The position numbers and the translations under genes were made by a program. Below, one piece after another: positions 25,534 through 33,312 of a stretch of DNA of 64,000 bases. Position 1 is the first letter of the stretch. Each line of letters begins with the position of its first letter. The notes under the pieces are model-generated. The model was not told where the DNA came from. It worked only from the letters and a program-made list of their open reading frames with translations, and ran no database searches. Source of the stretch: an uncultured Bacteroidota bacterium. Lineage in GTDB: Bacteria; Bacteroidota; Bacteroidia; Flavobacteriales; Flavobacteriaceae. Where the stretch lies: NCBI GenBank assembly GCA_902617285.1, contig CACMVZ010000003.1:1-64000 (forward strand), in the 5' to 3' direction.

Positions 25534-26381
25534 TGAAACTTCACTCAATAGAAACTGGTAATTTTAAACTTGATGGCGGGGCAATGTTTGGTGTTGTTCC
25601 TAAAGTACTTTGGGAAAAAACCAACCCTGCTGATTCTCAAAACAGAATAGAGATGAGTGCTCGCTGTCTGTTAATTGAGGATGGAGAAAAGCTTATACTG
25701 ATAGACGCTGGTCTTGGAAACAAACAAAGTGAAAAGTTTTTCTCTCACTACGATAGGTCAGGAGACATGACCCTTGAAAGCTCTTTGGCTTCATGTGGCT
25801 TTGATGTTGAAGATATTACCGATGTGTTCCTCACACACCTTCATTTTGACCACTGTGGTGGTGCAACTAAAAGAGAGGGTAATAAAATTATTCCTGTTTT
25901 TAAAAACGCAAAGTTTTGGTGCTCTAAAAGCCATTGGGATTGGGCTAGCGTTAGTCCTAACCCTAGGGAAAAAGCTTCTTTTTTAGAGGAAAATCTTTTA
26001 CCATTAAAAGAGTCGGGTCAGTTAAATCTTTTTGACAGCACTGAAGACGGTTCTTGCTCTGAGCTTGGTTTTGATATTTTGTTGGTAGATGGTCACACTG
26101 AAAAAATGGCTTTACCTAAAGTTCAATATAAAGGAAAAACAATTCTGTTTGCCTCAGATCTTGTGCCCACTGCCGGCCACATTCCTATACCTTATCTTAT
26201 GGGGTATGACGTGAGGCCTCTTACTACAATGGAGGAAAAAACAAGAATTTTAAACAACATAGTAGAAAATAATTCTTTAATCTTTCTTCAACACGACCCA
26301 GTAAATGAGGTTGTGTTTTTAAAGAAAACCGAGAAAGGTGTTAGGCTTGACAAATCTTCTACACTTAAAGCTCTTTTTTAA
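25533..26381 (+). CDS. MBL-fold metallo-hydrolase
   Basis: A 282-residue metallo-beta-lactamase-fold hydrolase. The zinc motif HLHFDHCGG gives His102, His104, Asp106 and His107, a second-site VDGHTE follows near residue 190, and a FASDLVPTAGHIP stretch is typical of lactonase-like members. The general fold is clear, but the substrate (lactone, thioester or other) is not. It is translationally coupled to lepA, and the rnpA ATG follows its stop with no gap. Confidence 0.85.
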   Translation: MKLHSIETGNFKLDGGAMFGVVPKVLWEKTNPADSQNRIEMSARCLLIEDGEKLILIDAGLGNKQSEKFFSHYDRSGDMTLESSLASCGFDVEDITDVFLTHLHFDHCGGATKREGNKIIPVFKNAKFWCSKSHWDWASVSPNPREKASFLEENLLPLKESGQLNLFDSTEDGSCSELGFDILLVDGHTEKMALPKVQYKGKTILFASDLVPTAGHIPIPYLMGYDVRPLTTMEEKTRILNNIVENNSLIFLQHDPVNEVVFLKKTEKGVRLDKSSTLKALF

Positions 26382-26693
26382 ATGAAGCCCTTAAAAGGAA
26401 ATAAAAAAATTGATTTTCTTTTTGAGAAAGGTGAGCGTTTTTCTTCTGAATATGTGCGTTGTGTTTTTATGAAACAAGAAATAGATGAATTGTTTTATGT
26501 TGTGTCTGTGCCTAAAAAGTCTTTTTCTCGAGCTGTTGATAGAAACAAAATAAAGAGACAGCTTCGAGAAATATTAAGAAAAAATGATGGTGTGTTTATA
26601 AAAAATGGTTTTGGTTGGTATATGATTATATACACTCATTCTTCTTTTGTTGACTTTGAAGATCTTAATAAGGATGTTTGCTCTCTTTTTTAG
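26382..26693 (+). CDS. rnpA: Ribonuclease P protein component
   Basis: A 103-residue basic protein that binds the RNase P RNA and helps process tRNA 5' ends. The diagnostic RNR region is the segment SRAVDRNKIKRQLREILRK (residues 50-68), preceded by FYVVSVPKKSF. It is slightly short, as in many Bacteroidota. It directly follows the MBL-fold gene and is the last gene of the rightward cluster. In many bacteria rnpA is close to the replication origin. Confidence 0.93.
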   Translation: MKPLKGNKKIDFLFEKGERFSSEYVRCVFMKQEIDELFYVVSVPKKSFSRAVDRNKIKRQLREILRKNDGVFIKNGFGWYMIIYTHSSFVDFEDLNKDVCSLF

Positions 26694-26694
26694 A

Positions 26695-27150
26695 TTATGG
26701 TGTTATAAACATTGCGCAGTGTGGTATTCCGTCTTCTATGTACCCCCCTCCTCTTCTTTCAAAACCTAATTCAATGTAAAATTTTTCTAAATAGGCTTGT
26801 GCTGAAATTTTAATCTCTTGTTTATCAAAGTTTTTTTCACAAACCCCTATACACATCTTTACAAGGTCTTTCCCAACCCCCTTTCCTCTTTCTTTTTCTA
26901 TTACCACAACTCTTCCAAAACCAGGGTAATCTTCATAGTAGTCCCCTTTATCAAAGATTCTTGCATAAGCAACCAGCTCTTCTTCTTTATACCCGCTTAA
27001 GTGAATAGCTTTATAATCTTTTCTGTCAAAATCGTTATACAATATTTCTTGTTCTACAACAAAAACCTCTGATCTTAATCTTGATATTTCATATAATTCT
27101 TTTGTGTTAAGCTCATGGAATGCTTGTTCTTTCCACTTAATCATTTTCAT
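26695..27150 (-). CDS. ElaA-like GNAT N-acetyltransferase
   Basis: A 151-residue GNAT protein of the ElaA group. The N-terminus WKEQAFHELNTKELYEISRLRSEVFVVEQ is typical, and GFGRVVVIEKERGKGVGKDLV carries the acetyl-CoA-binding RGKGVG motif near residue 90. It transfers an acetyl group to an unknown amine. It overlaps the end of rpiB by 14 bases on the same strand, so the two form an operon. Confidence 0.85.
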   Translation of the reverse strand: MKMIKWKEQAFHELNTKELYEISRLRSEVFVVEQEILYNDFDRKDYKAIHLSGYKEEELVAYARIFDKGDYYEDYPGFGRVVVIEKERGKGVGKDLVKMCIGVCEKNFDKQEIKISAQAYLEKFYIELGFERRGGGYIEDGIPHCAMFITP

Positions 27151-27571
27151 CTATTTTTTTTATTCTTCTCTCGTGTCTTCCCCCCTCAAACTCCTCTTTA
27201 ATAAAAACGTCAACTATGTTTAGTATTTTATCACTACTTAAAAATCTTGATGGTATGCTTATTATGTTTGCATTATTATGCTGTTTTGCTAAGGATGCTA
27301 TTTCCTCGCTCCAGCAAATTGCTGCCCTTATTCCTTTATGTTTGTTTGCTGTCATAGCTGCTCCATTTCCGCTTCCGCAAACTATAACCCCCATGTCTGC
27401 GTGTCCTTCTTTTACTTCTTTTGATACTGGATGAATATAGTCTGGATAGTCTACACTTTCTTTTCCATTATACCCTTTGTCTATAACTGTGTGTCCTTTT
27501 TTTGTGAGATGATCTTTTATTTTTTCTTTAACCTCCACCCCTGCGTGATCGTTTCCTATTGCAATTTTCAT
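27137..27571 (-). CDS. rpiB: Ribose 5-phosphate isomerase B
   Basis: A 144-residue RpiB/LacAB enzyme that interconverts ribose 5-phosphate and ribulose 5-phosphate in the pentose phosphate pathway. It has the N-terminal IGNDHAGVEVKEKI, the active-site Cys in GVIVCGSGNGAAM, and NANIISIPSRFL. Length is standard. It leads a minus-strand operon with the GNAT gene and faces away from rnr across a 414-bp AT-rich gap. No clear promoter box was found directly upstream. Confidence 0.93.
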   Translation of the reverse strand: MKIAIGNDHAGVEVKEKIKDHLTKKGHTVIDKGYNGKESVDYPDYIHPVSKEVKEGHADMGVIVCGSGNGAAMTANKHKGIRAAICWSEEIASLAKQHNNANIISIPSRFLSSDKILNIVDVFIKEEFEGGRHERRIKKIDEND

Positions 27572-27985
27572 GTTTATTAAATTAATAATTCCTTTATTAT
27601 TTTTTGATATGATGTTAATAGTTGTATTCTTATTCTTGATAACTATTTCTCTTTTTTATTTATTTACTTTTTTGTTTCTTTTTTAACCAGTCATCATTGT
27701 TTATTTTATTATTTTTTTTTAACTATTTGTGTTTTATTTAGGTTATTAACACATGTTTGTTTTTAGCTTTGATTTTTGTATATCAATAGTTTAGATTGTT
27801 AATTAATTGTTCACTTTGTATTATTTGTGTTCATTGCTTTTTTCCTTGAAACATTTATTAAGAAATTAACACACCATATATACCTAATTAAATTTTTAAA
27901 TAAAACTAAAATAATTATGTTTAAATGTTTATTGATAATAAAAAGAAAGAGGGTTGAATAAAACTATATTTGAATAAAATTTATA
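27572..27985. other. 414-bp AT-rich gap, base-bias switch, candidate replication landmark
   Basis: There is no gene here. The plus strand is T-rich up to about 27850 and A-rich after it, and third-position bias in the flanking genes changes sign across the gap. Several TTAACA-type motifs occur, for example TTATTAACA near 27743, ATTAACACA near 27868 and inverted forms near 27612 and 27798, which could be divergent DnaA boxes. A perfect TTATCCACA was not seen. Together with two parS sites 8-9 kb to the right, this could be the origin. The sign of the bias would instead fit a terminus, so the identity is open. Confidence 0.35.
27965..27972 (+). promoter_or_regulatory. Promoter -7 box of rnr
   Basis: TATATTTG matches TAnnTTTG and ends 13 bases before the rnr ATG. 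Confidence 0.55.
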
Positions 27986-30136
27986 ATGAGTAAAAAGAAG
28001 AAAGAACAAAAGGGGTTAGAAAGGAAAATTACTTCACTCATTTCGTCGCCAACTTTAAAAGAATTCAATTATAAACAAATAGCTTTTGCCTTAGGAGTTA
28101 ATGACACCAAAGGAAGAAATGATATTATAAAAATTTTAAATATTCTTCTAAAAAAAGAAAAAATAATTAAAGTTGGGAGAGGGAAGTTTGTTGCACCAGC
28201 GAATCAAGGAGAAATTGCAGAAGGGATTTTAGAGATAACAAGCACAGGAAGGGGGTATGTTGTGTGTGAGGATCTAGATGATGATGTAATGGTAGAAAAC
28301 AAATACCTCAACAAAGGGTTACACGGAGACATAGTAGAGGTTTTAGTAGGAGAAAAAAAGTACAAAAACAGATACGAGGGAAAGGTTATAAATGTTTTAA
28401 AAAGAAACAAAAAAGTATTTGTTGGGGTATTTGAGAAAAACAAGGACTACGGTTTTGTAAACACAAGGAACGCAAGAATGTACACAGATATCTTCATTGA
28501 AAAAGAAGAGGTGAAAGGATATAAAACAGGAGAAACAGTAGCTGTAGAAATAAAAAAATGGGAAAAATCAAACAACTCACCAGAAGGAAGAATTGTAAAA
28601 ACATTCGGATTTGAAAGCGATTCTCTGGACGCTTATTCTATTTTATATGAGTATGGTTTGGCGCCTGAATTTGAAGAAGAAGTAGAAAAAGAGGCAAAAA
28701 AAATTGATAAAAAAATATCAAAAGAGGAGGAAAAGAAAAGAAGGGACATGAGAAAAGAGATGACCTTTACTATAGATCCTGTAGACGCAAAGGATTTTGA
28801 TGATGCAATTTCTTTCAAAAAAATTGAAAAGGAAACGTTTGAAATAGGGGTTCATATAGCAGACGTTTCACATTATGTTACACCAGGCAGTGTAATAGAC
28901 GAAGAAGCACAAAAAAGAGCAACCTCAGTTTATTTGGTTGATAGAGTTATACCTATGTTGCCAGAAACGCTTTCAAACAATCTCTGCTCGCTAAGACCTA
29001 ATGAAGAAAAATTAACCTTCTCAGCAGTTTTTATAATGAAAAAAAACGGACAAGTTTTGGAAGAGTGGTTCGGTAAAACAATAACAGAATCAAACCACAG
29101 ACTTTCCTATGAGGAGGCTCAACACATCATAGAAACAGAAGAGAAAATAATTCCTAAAGAAAAAACAATTTTAAATAAAGAAAAAAAAGTAACAAACAAC
29201 CTGGTTGAGGCGGTTACAACCCTAAACCAGATTGCGAAAACAATAAGAAAAAAAAGAATAAACAAAGGAGCAATTATTTTTGATAAGTCTGAAATAAAGT
29301 TTAAGCTAGACGAAAAAAACAACCCAAAAGAAGTAGTTTTTAAAACGGAAAAAAGCGCAAACAAATTAATAGAAGAGTTTATGCTTCTTGCAAACAGGAG
29401 GGTGGCAGAAAAAATGAAAAAAGGAAAAGAAAGGTTTGTTTTTAGAGTACACGATCAACCAGATGAAGAAAAGTTAAAAAACTTGCAAACGGTTGTGAAA
29501 AGGCTAGGATATAGTCTTGATCTAAAAAAGAACAACCTTAATGACTCCCTAAACACACTTCTTGAAAACACGTTTGGAAAAAACGAACAAAACCTAATAG
29601 ACACACTAATGATAAGAAGCATGAGTAAGGCAGAGTACACAACAAAAAACATAGGTCATTATGGGTTAGCGTTTGACAACTATACACACTTCACTTCGCC
29701 AATTAGAAGATATCCAGATGTTCTGGTTCATAGGCTTATAGAGGCAGAATTGAAAAAAGAGAAAATAAAAACAGAGGAACTGGAAACCCTCTGTAATCAC
29801 TCAACCCAAATGGAAATACTTGCTACCAAAGCAGAGAGGGACTCTATAAAACTAATGCAGATTAAATATATGCTAGATAAAGAAGGAAAAATTTTTGAAG
29901 CAGTTATTTCTGGAGTAACAGCAAGAGGGGTGTTCGTTGAGGTTGTAGAGAATAAATGTGAGGGGCTGGTTAAAGCAAAAGACCTGCCGGGTGACTTTTA
30001 TGTTCACGACGAAAAAAACCACCAGTTTGTAGGAGAAAAGACAGGAAAAAAATATCAGCTTGGTGACAAAACAAGGGCAATGTTGAGAAAAGCTGATCAA
30101 GTAAAAAGAAGACTAGACTTCCAAATACTAAGTTGA
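27986..30136 (+). CDS. rnr: Ribonuclease R
   Basis: A 716-residue RNase II/R family 3'-5' exoribonuclease. It has an N-terminal winged-helix-like part, cold-shock domains (about 75-230), an RNB catalytic domain with DPVDAKDFDDAIS supplying the metal-binding Asp cluster near residue 265, HYGLAFDNYTHFTSPIRRYPD near 560, and a C-terminal S1 domain. It degrades structured RNA. Codons are A-rich and Lys content is high. The last base of its TGA stop coincides with the 3' end of tRNA-Cys on the opposite strand. Confidence 0.95.
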   Translation: MSKKKKEQKGLERKITSLISSPTLKEFNYKQIAFALGVNDTKGRNDIIKILNILLKKEKIIKVGRGKFVAPANQGEIAEGILEITSTGRGYVVCEDLDDDVMVENKYLNKGLHGDIVEVLVGEKKYKNRYEGKVINVLKRNKKVFVGVFEKNKDYGFVNTRNARMYTDIFIEKEEVKGYKTGETVAVEIKKWEKSNNSPEGRIVKTFGFESDSLDAYSILYEYGLAPEFEEEVEKEAKKIDKKISKEEEKKRRDMRKEMTFTIDPVDAKDFDDAISFKKIEKETFEIGVHIADVSHYVTPGSVIDEEAQKRATSVYLVDRVIPMLPETLSNNLCSLRPNEEKLTFSAVFIMKKNGQVLEEWFGKTITESNHRLSYEEAQHIIETEEKIIPKEKTILNKEKKVTNNLVEAVTTLNQIAKTIRKKRINKGAIIFDKSEIKFKLDEKNNPKEVVFKTEKSANKLIEEFMLLANRRVAEKMKKGKERFVFRVHDQPDEEKLKNLQTVVKRLGYSLDLKKNNLNDSLNTLLENTFGKNEQNLIDTLMIRSMSKAEYTTKNIGHYGLAFDNYTHFTSPIRRYPDVLVHRLIEAELKKEKIKTEELETLCNHSTQMEILATKAERDSIKLMQIKYMLDKEGKIFEAVISGVTARGVFVEVVENKCEGLVKAKDLPGDFYVHDEKNHQFVGEKTGKKYQLGDKTRAMLRKADQVKRRLDFQILS

Positions 30137-30206
30137 GGCATCGAGCGGATTCGAACCGCTGTAAAAGCTTTTGCAGAGCTCCGCCTAGCCACTCGGCCAC
30201 AATGCC
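30136..30206 (-). tRNA. tRNA-Cys (anticodon GCA)
   Basis: A 71-base cloverleaf on the minus strand. The acceptor GGCATTG pairs with CGATGCC (one G-T pair), the discriminator is T, the anticodon is GCA, and the T arm is GCGG-TTCGAAT-CCGC. CCA is not encoded. Its discriminator base is complementary to the last base of the rnr stop codon, so the two genes meet tail to tail with a one-base overlap. Confidence 0.93.
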
Positions 30207-30232
30207 TTTAGGGTGTAAAAATAGAAAAAAGA

Positions 30233-30583
30233 TTAAACTTTTTTTCTTAATTCTACAGAATCTACACAGCCACCAATAGGAGGGTTGATTTTTTTAATAC
30301 TCACATCAACAGAGACAATGTTTTTGTCAAGCTGATTTATGGACGAAATAATCCTTTCCATAACAACCTCTAATAATTTGGAAGGAGTGTCCATTTCTTT
30401 CTTTATGGCATTGTAAACGTCAACATAATCAACCGTGTTTTCAAGACTATCATTTGTTTCTGCGATTGAGGTGTCAAACTCTACAGACGCATTAACTAAA
30501 TATTCCCCACCAACAATCGTTTCTTCACCAAGACATCCATGGAAGGAATAAAACCAAGCGTTATTTACAGATATTTTTGACAA
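30233..30583 (-). CDS. folB: Dihydroneopterin aldolase
   Basis: A 116-residue FolB that converts dihydroneopterin to 6-hydroxymethyl-dihydropterin in folate synthesis. WFYSFHGCLGEET carries the conserved substrate-site segment, TVDYVDVYNAIKKEM follows, and LLEVVMERI is the glutamate-containing active-site helix. The TTG at 30583 is chosen because it gives the usual SKISVNNAWFYSFHG start and lies eight bases behind a promoter box. Longer frames would run into the divergent glnS promoter. Confidence 0.88.
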   Translation of the reverse strand: MSKISVNNAWFYSFHGCLGEETIVGGEYLVNASVEFDTSIAETNDSLENTVDYVDVYNAIKKEMDTPSKLLEVVMERIISSINQLDKNIVSVDVSIKKINPPIGGCVDSVELRKKV

Positions 30584-30591
30584 AATATTTC

Positions 30592-30599
30592 CAAAGATA
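30592..30599 (-). promoter_or_regulatory. Promoter -7 box of folB
   Basis: On the minus strand this reads TATCTTTG, ending eight bases before the folB TTG. An identical box for glnS faces the other way 34 bases further on. Confidence 0.6.
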
Positions 30600-30633
30600 T
30601 AAAACCAAGCAAACAATCTATTAACCTTTTCAA

Positions 30634-30641
30634 TATCTTTG
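30634..30641 (+). promoter_or_regulatory. Promoter -7 box of glnS
   Basis: TATCTTTG ends five bases before the glnS GTG at 30647, so transcription should start at or next to the start codon. Confidence 0.6.
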
Positions 30642-30646
30642 ACAAA

Positions 30647-32299
30647 GTGAAGAAAAAAGGCCCAAACTTTATAGAGCAAATTATAGACGGAGATATTTCT
30701 AGGGGGTTTAAAAAAGACGACCTAAGGTTTAGGTTTCCTCCAGAGCCAAACGGTTATCTGCACATCGGCCACCTTAAAGCAATTTGTTTAAATTTTAATC
30801 TTGGAGAAAAATATGGAGCCCCAGTAAACCTCAGATTTGATGATACAAACCCAGAAAAAGAAGCAAAAGAGTATGTTGATGCCATCAAAAATGATATTCT
30901 TTGGCTTGGTTATAAGTGGGATAAAGAGTGTTATGCTTCTGATTATTTTGAACAGCTTTATAATTGGGCGCTTGTCCTTATAGAAAAAGATCTTGCTTTC
31001 ATTGACTCGCAATCATCAGAGGACATAGCAAGCCAAAAAGGAACCCCTACAAAAGAAGGTAAAGCAAGCCCTTATAGAGATAGGGACAAAGAAGAAAGCC
31101 TTAAGATCTTTAAAGAAATGCACAATGGAGATCACAAACAAGGAGAACACGTATTAAGGGCAAAAATTAACATGTCTTCACCAAACATGTTAATGAGAGA
31201 CCCAGTTATTTACAGAGCAATGGATTCAAACCACCACAGAACTGGAGATAGCTGGAAGATATACCCTATGTATGATTGGACACATGGAGAGTCTGACTAT
31301 ATAGAACAAGTATCACATTCACTATGTACACTTGAGTTTGAGCCTCACCGCGAGCTCTACGATTGGTTTCTAGACTCCATTAGTCCTTTAGAGGGAATTA
31401 GACCAAAGCAAAGAGAATTTTCAAGGCTTAATCTTTCCTATACTATAACAAGCAAGAGGAACCTTGCAAAACTTGTAGAAGAGGGGGTTGTTGATGGTTG
31501 GGACGACCCACGAATGCCAACAATTTCTGGTTTAAGAAACAGGGGTTACACTCCAGAATCTTTAAAATCATTTGCTTTGACAGTTGGAATATCAAAAAGA
31601 GAAAACGTAATTGATGTTTCTTTATTAGAGTTTTGTGTAAGAACACATTTGAATGAAGAAGCGCCAAGAGCTATGGCTGTTTTAGATCCTTTAAAAATAT
31701 CAATTATAAACTACAAGGAAAACAAAGAGGAGAGCGTAAACTTTGATATAAACCCTCAAAAACCTAGTCAAGGAAAAAGAGAGATTTTGTTTTCAAAGAT
31801 CATTTACATCGAGCGAGAAGATTTTCAAGAAAACCCAGAAGAAGGTTTTTTTAGGCTTTCACTGGGAGAGGAGGTAAGGCTAAAAAATGCATATATAATT
31901 AAAGCAACAAACATCATTAAAAACGAACATGGAGAAATTACAGAAGTTGAGTGTGAGTATGATGAAAAAAGTAAAAGCGGATCAAATACACCGGAGAGCA
32001 ATAGAAAGGTAAAGGCAACAATTCATTGGGTTTCTGCACAAACAGCCGTGGATGCAACTCTAAACGTTTACGACAGGCTTTTTAAAGTTACTGAGCCAGG
32101 AAAAACACAAGACCTTTTAAGCCAAGTTAACGAAAACTCTCTAGAGATAAAAAGTGCAAAGGTAGAGCCTTATCTTGCAAGTGCAAAAGAAGGAGACCAC
32201 TTCCAGTTTCAAAGATCAGGATATTTCGTTAGAACAAACAATAAAAAAACCCTAGAGTTTAATAAAACAGTAGGGTTAAGAGATGGTTGGAAGAAATAG
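30647..32299 (+). CDS. glnS: Glutaminyl-tRNA synthetase
   Basis: A 550-residue class I synthetase that charges tRNA-Gln. FPPEPNGYLHIGHLKA holds the HIGH motif near residue 35, DDTNPEKE follows, and TSKRNLAKLVEEG is the KMSKS-like loop near 268. The C-terminal anticodon-binding beta-barrels include KATIHWVSAQTAVDATLNVYDRLF. The GTG start at 30647 is supported by the promoter box five bases upstream. Third positions are A-rich, as in rnr. It ends one base before the convergent SPFH gene. Confidence 0.95.
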   Translation: MKKKGPNFIEQIIDGDISRGFKKDDLRFRFPPEPNGYLHIGHLKAICLNFNLGEKYGAPVNLRFDDTNPEKEAKEYVDAIKNDILWLGYKWDKECYASDYFEQLYNWALVLIEKDLAFIDSQSSEDIASQKGTPTKEGKASPYRDRDKEESLKIFKEMHNGDHKQGEHVLRAKINMSSPNMLMRDPVIYRAMDSNHHRTGDSWKIYPMYDWTHGESDYIEQVSHSLCTLEFEPHRELYDWFLDSISPLEGIRPKQREFSRLNLSYTITSKRNLAKLVEEGVVDGWDDPRMPTISGLRNRGYTPESLKSFALTVGISKRENVIDVSLLEFCVRTHLNEEAPRAMAVLDPLKISIINYKENKEESVNFDINPQKPSQGKREILFSKIIYIEREDFQENPEEGFFRLSLGEEVRLKNAYIIKATNIIKNEHGEITEVECEYDEKSKSGSNTPESNRKVKATIHWVSAQTAVDATLNVYDRLFKVTEPGKTQDLLSQVNENSLEIKSAKVEPYLASAKEGDHFQFQRSGYFVRTNNKKTLEFNKTVGLRDGWKK

Positions 32300-33310
32300 T
32301 TAAACTACTTCATCCTCACCCTCAAAATTGTCTACAGGAGGATTATCAAACTGAGGAGGTTCTTGCTCAGTCTCACCCGCATCATTCTTTGCAGATTTTA
32401 TGTTTTCCTTTTGCATAGCCTCCCCTATTTTGCTACTAGCTGTAAAAGCAGCAACCATATCATTTAGCATAGTGCTTCCCGCTTGTGGTGAATTAGGGAG
32501 AAGGATTAAGTTTGAGTTAGTTTCCCCACCAATTGACTGAAGTGTATCATAGTGTTGTGTAACAACGATTAATGCTGAAGCTTCTTGTGAGTTTATTCCA
32601 ACCGACCCTAATGTTCCAACAGAGTCCTCAATACCTTTAGCTATTTCTCTTCTCTGGTCTGCAATACCCTGTCCCTGAAGTCTTTTACTTTCAGCTTCAG
32701 CTTTTGCCTTTTCAACAATTAAAATTCTTGCAGCATCTCCTTCATATTGGGCAGCTGTTTTTTCTCTATCGGCTGCATTAATTCTGTTCATTGCTCTTTT
32801 AACCTCAGCGTCTGGTTCAATGTCTGTAACAAGTGCTTTAACAATAAAGTATCCATATTCCTCCATAGCATCACCCAATGATTGCTTCACAGCAACAGCT
32901 ATGTCGTCTTGTTTAGAAAAAACATCATCCAGCTTCATTTTTGGAACCTGTGAACGAATTAAATCAAACACATATGATGTGATTTGATCTTGCGGAAAGT
33001 CTAGTTTATAAAAGGCATCAAAAACTTTTGATTCTACCACCCTATATTGAACAGAAACTTTAAGCTTAACAAACACGTCGTCACTAGTTTTTGTTTCTAC
33101 AACCACATCAAGTTGTAAAACCTTCAAGCTTAGTCTTCCAGCGATCCTATCAACCAAAGGAATCTTAACCTGAATTCCAGGTTTTCTAACAGATTGAAAT
33201 TTACCAAATCTCTCAACGATTGCCGCTGATTGTTGCCTTACAATAAAGATGGTTGAAATAAGGACGAAAAAAAGAAATAGTATTATTAAGGGTGTTGTAA
33301 ATATGCTCAT
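32300..33310 (-). CDS. SPFH/band-7 membrane protein (QmcA-like)
   Basis: A 336-residue stomatin-like protein. One N-terminal helix (about residues 6-25) is followed by an SPFH domain (RQQSAAIVERFGKFQSVRKPGIQVKIPLVDRI onward), a helical region with INAADREKTAAQYEGDAARILIVEKAKAEAE (about 195-235), and an acidic, disordered tail. These proteins form large ring assemblies at membrane microdomains and often help the FtsH protease. The partner NfeD protein is not adjacent. It lies two bases after gltX on the same strand. Confidence 0.9.
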   Translation of the reverse strand: MSIFTTPLIILFLFFVLISTIFIVRQQSAAIVERFGKFQSVRKPGIQVKIPLVDRIAGRLSLKVLQLDVVVETKTSDDVFVKLKVSVQYRVVESKVFDAFYKLDFPQDQITSYVFDLIRSQVPKMKLDDVFSKQDDIAVAVKQSLGDAMEEYGYFIVKALVTDIEPDAEVKRAMNRINAADREKTAAQYEGDAARILIVEKAKAEAESKRLQGQGIADQRREIAKGIEDSVGTLGSVGINSQEASALIVVTQHYDTLQSIGGETNSNLILLPNSPQAGSTMLNDMVAAFTASSKIGEAMQKENIKSAKNDAGETEQEPPQFDNPPVDNFEGEDEVV

Positions 33311-33312
33311 AG

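Noticed and set aside
27880-27945. Possible dif site (an ATTATGTTTAAAT-like stretch) in the gap before rnr
   Set aside because: It has an extra base relative to the XerD arm and lacks a convincing XerC arm at the right spacing, so it cannot support a terminus call.
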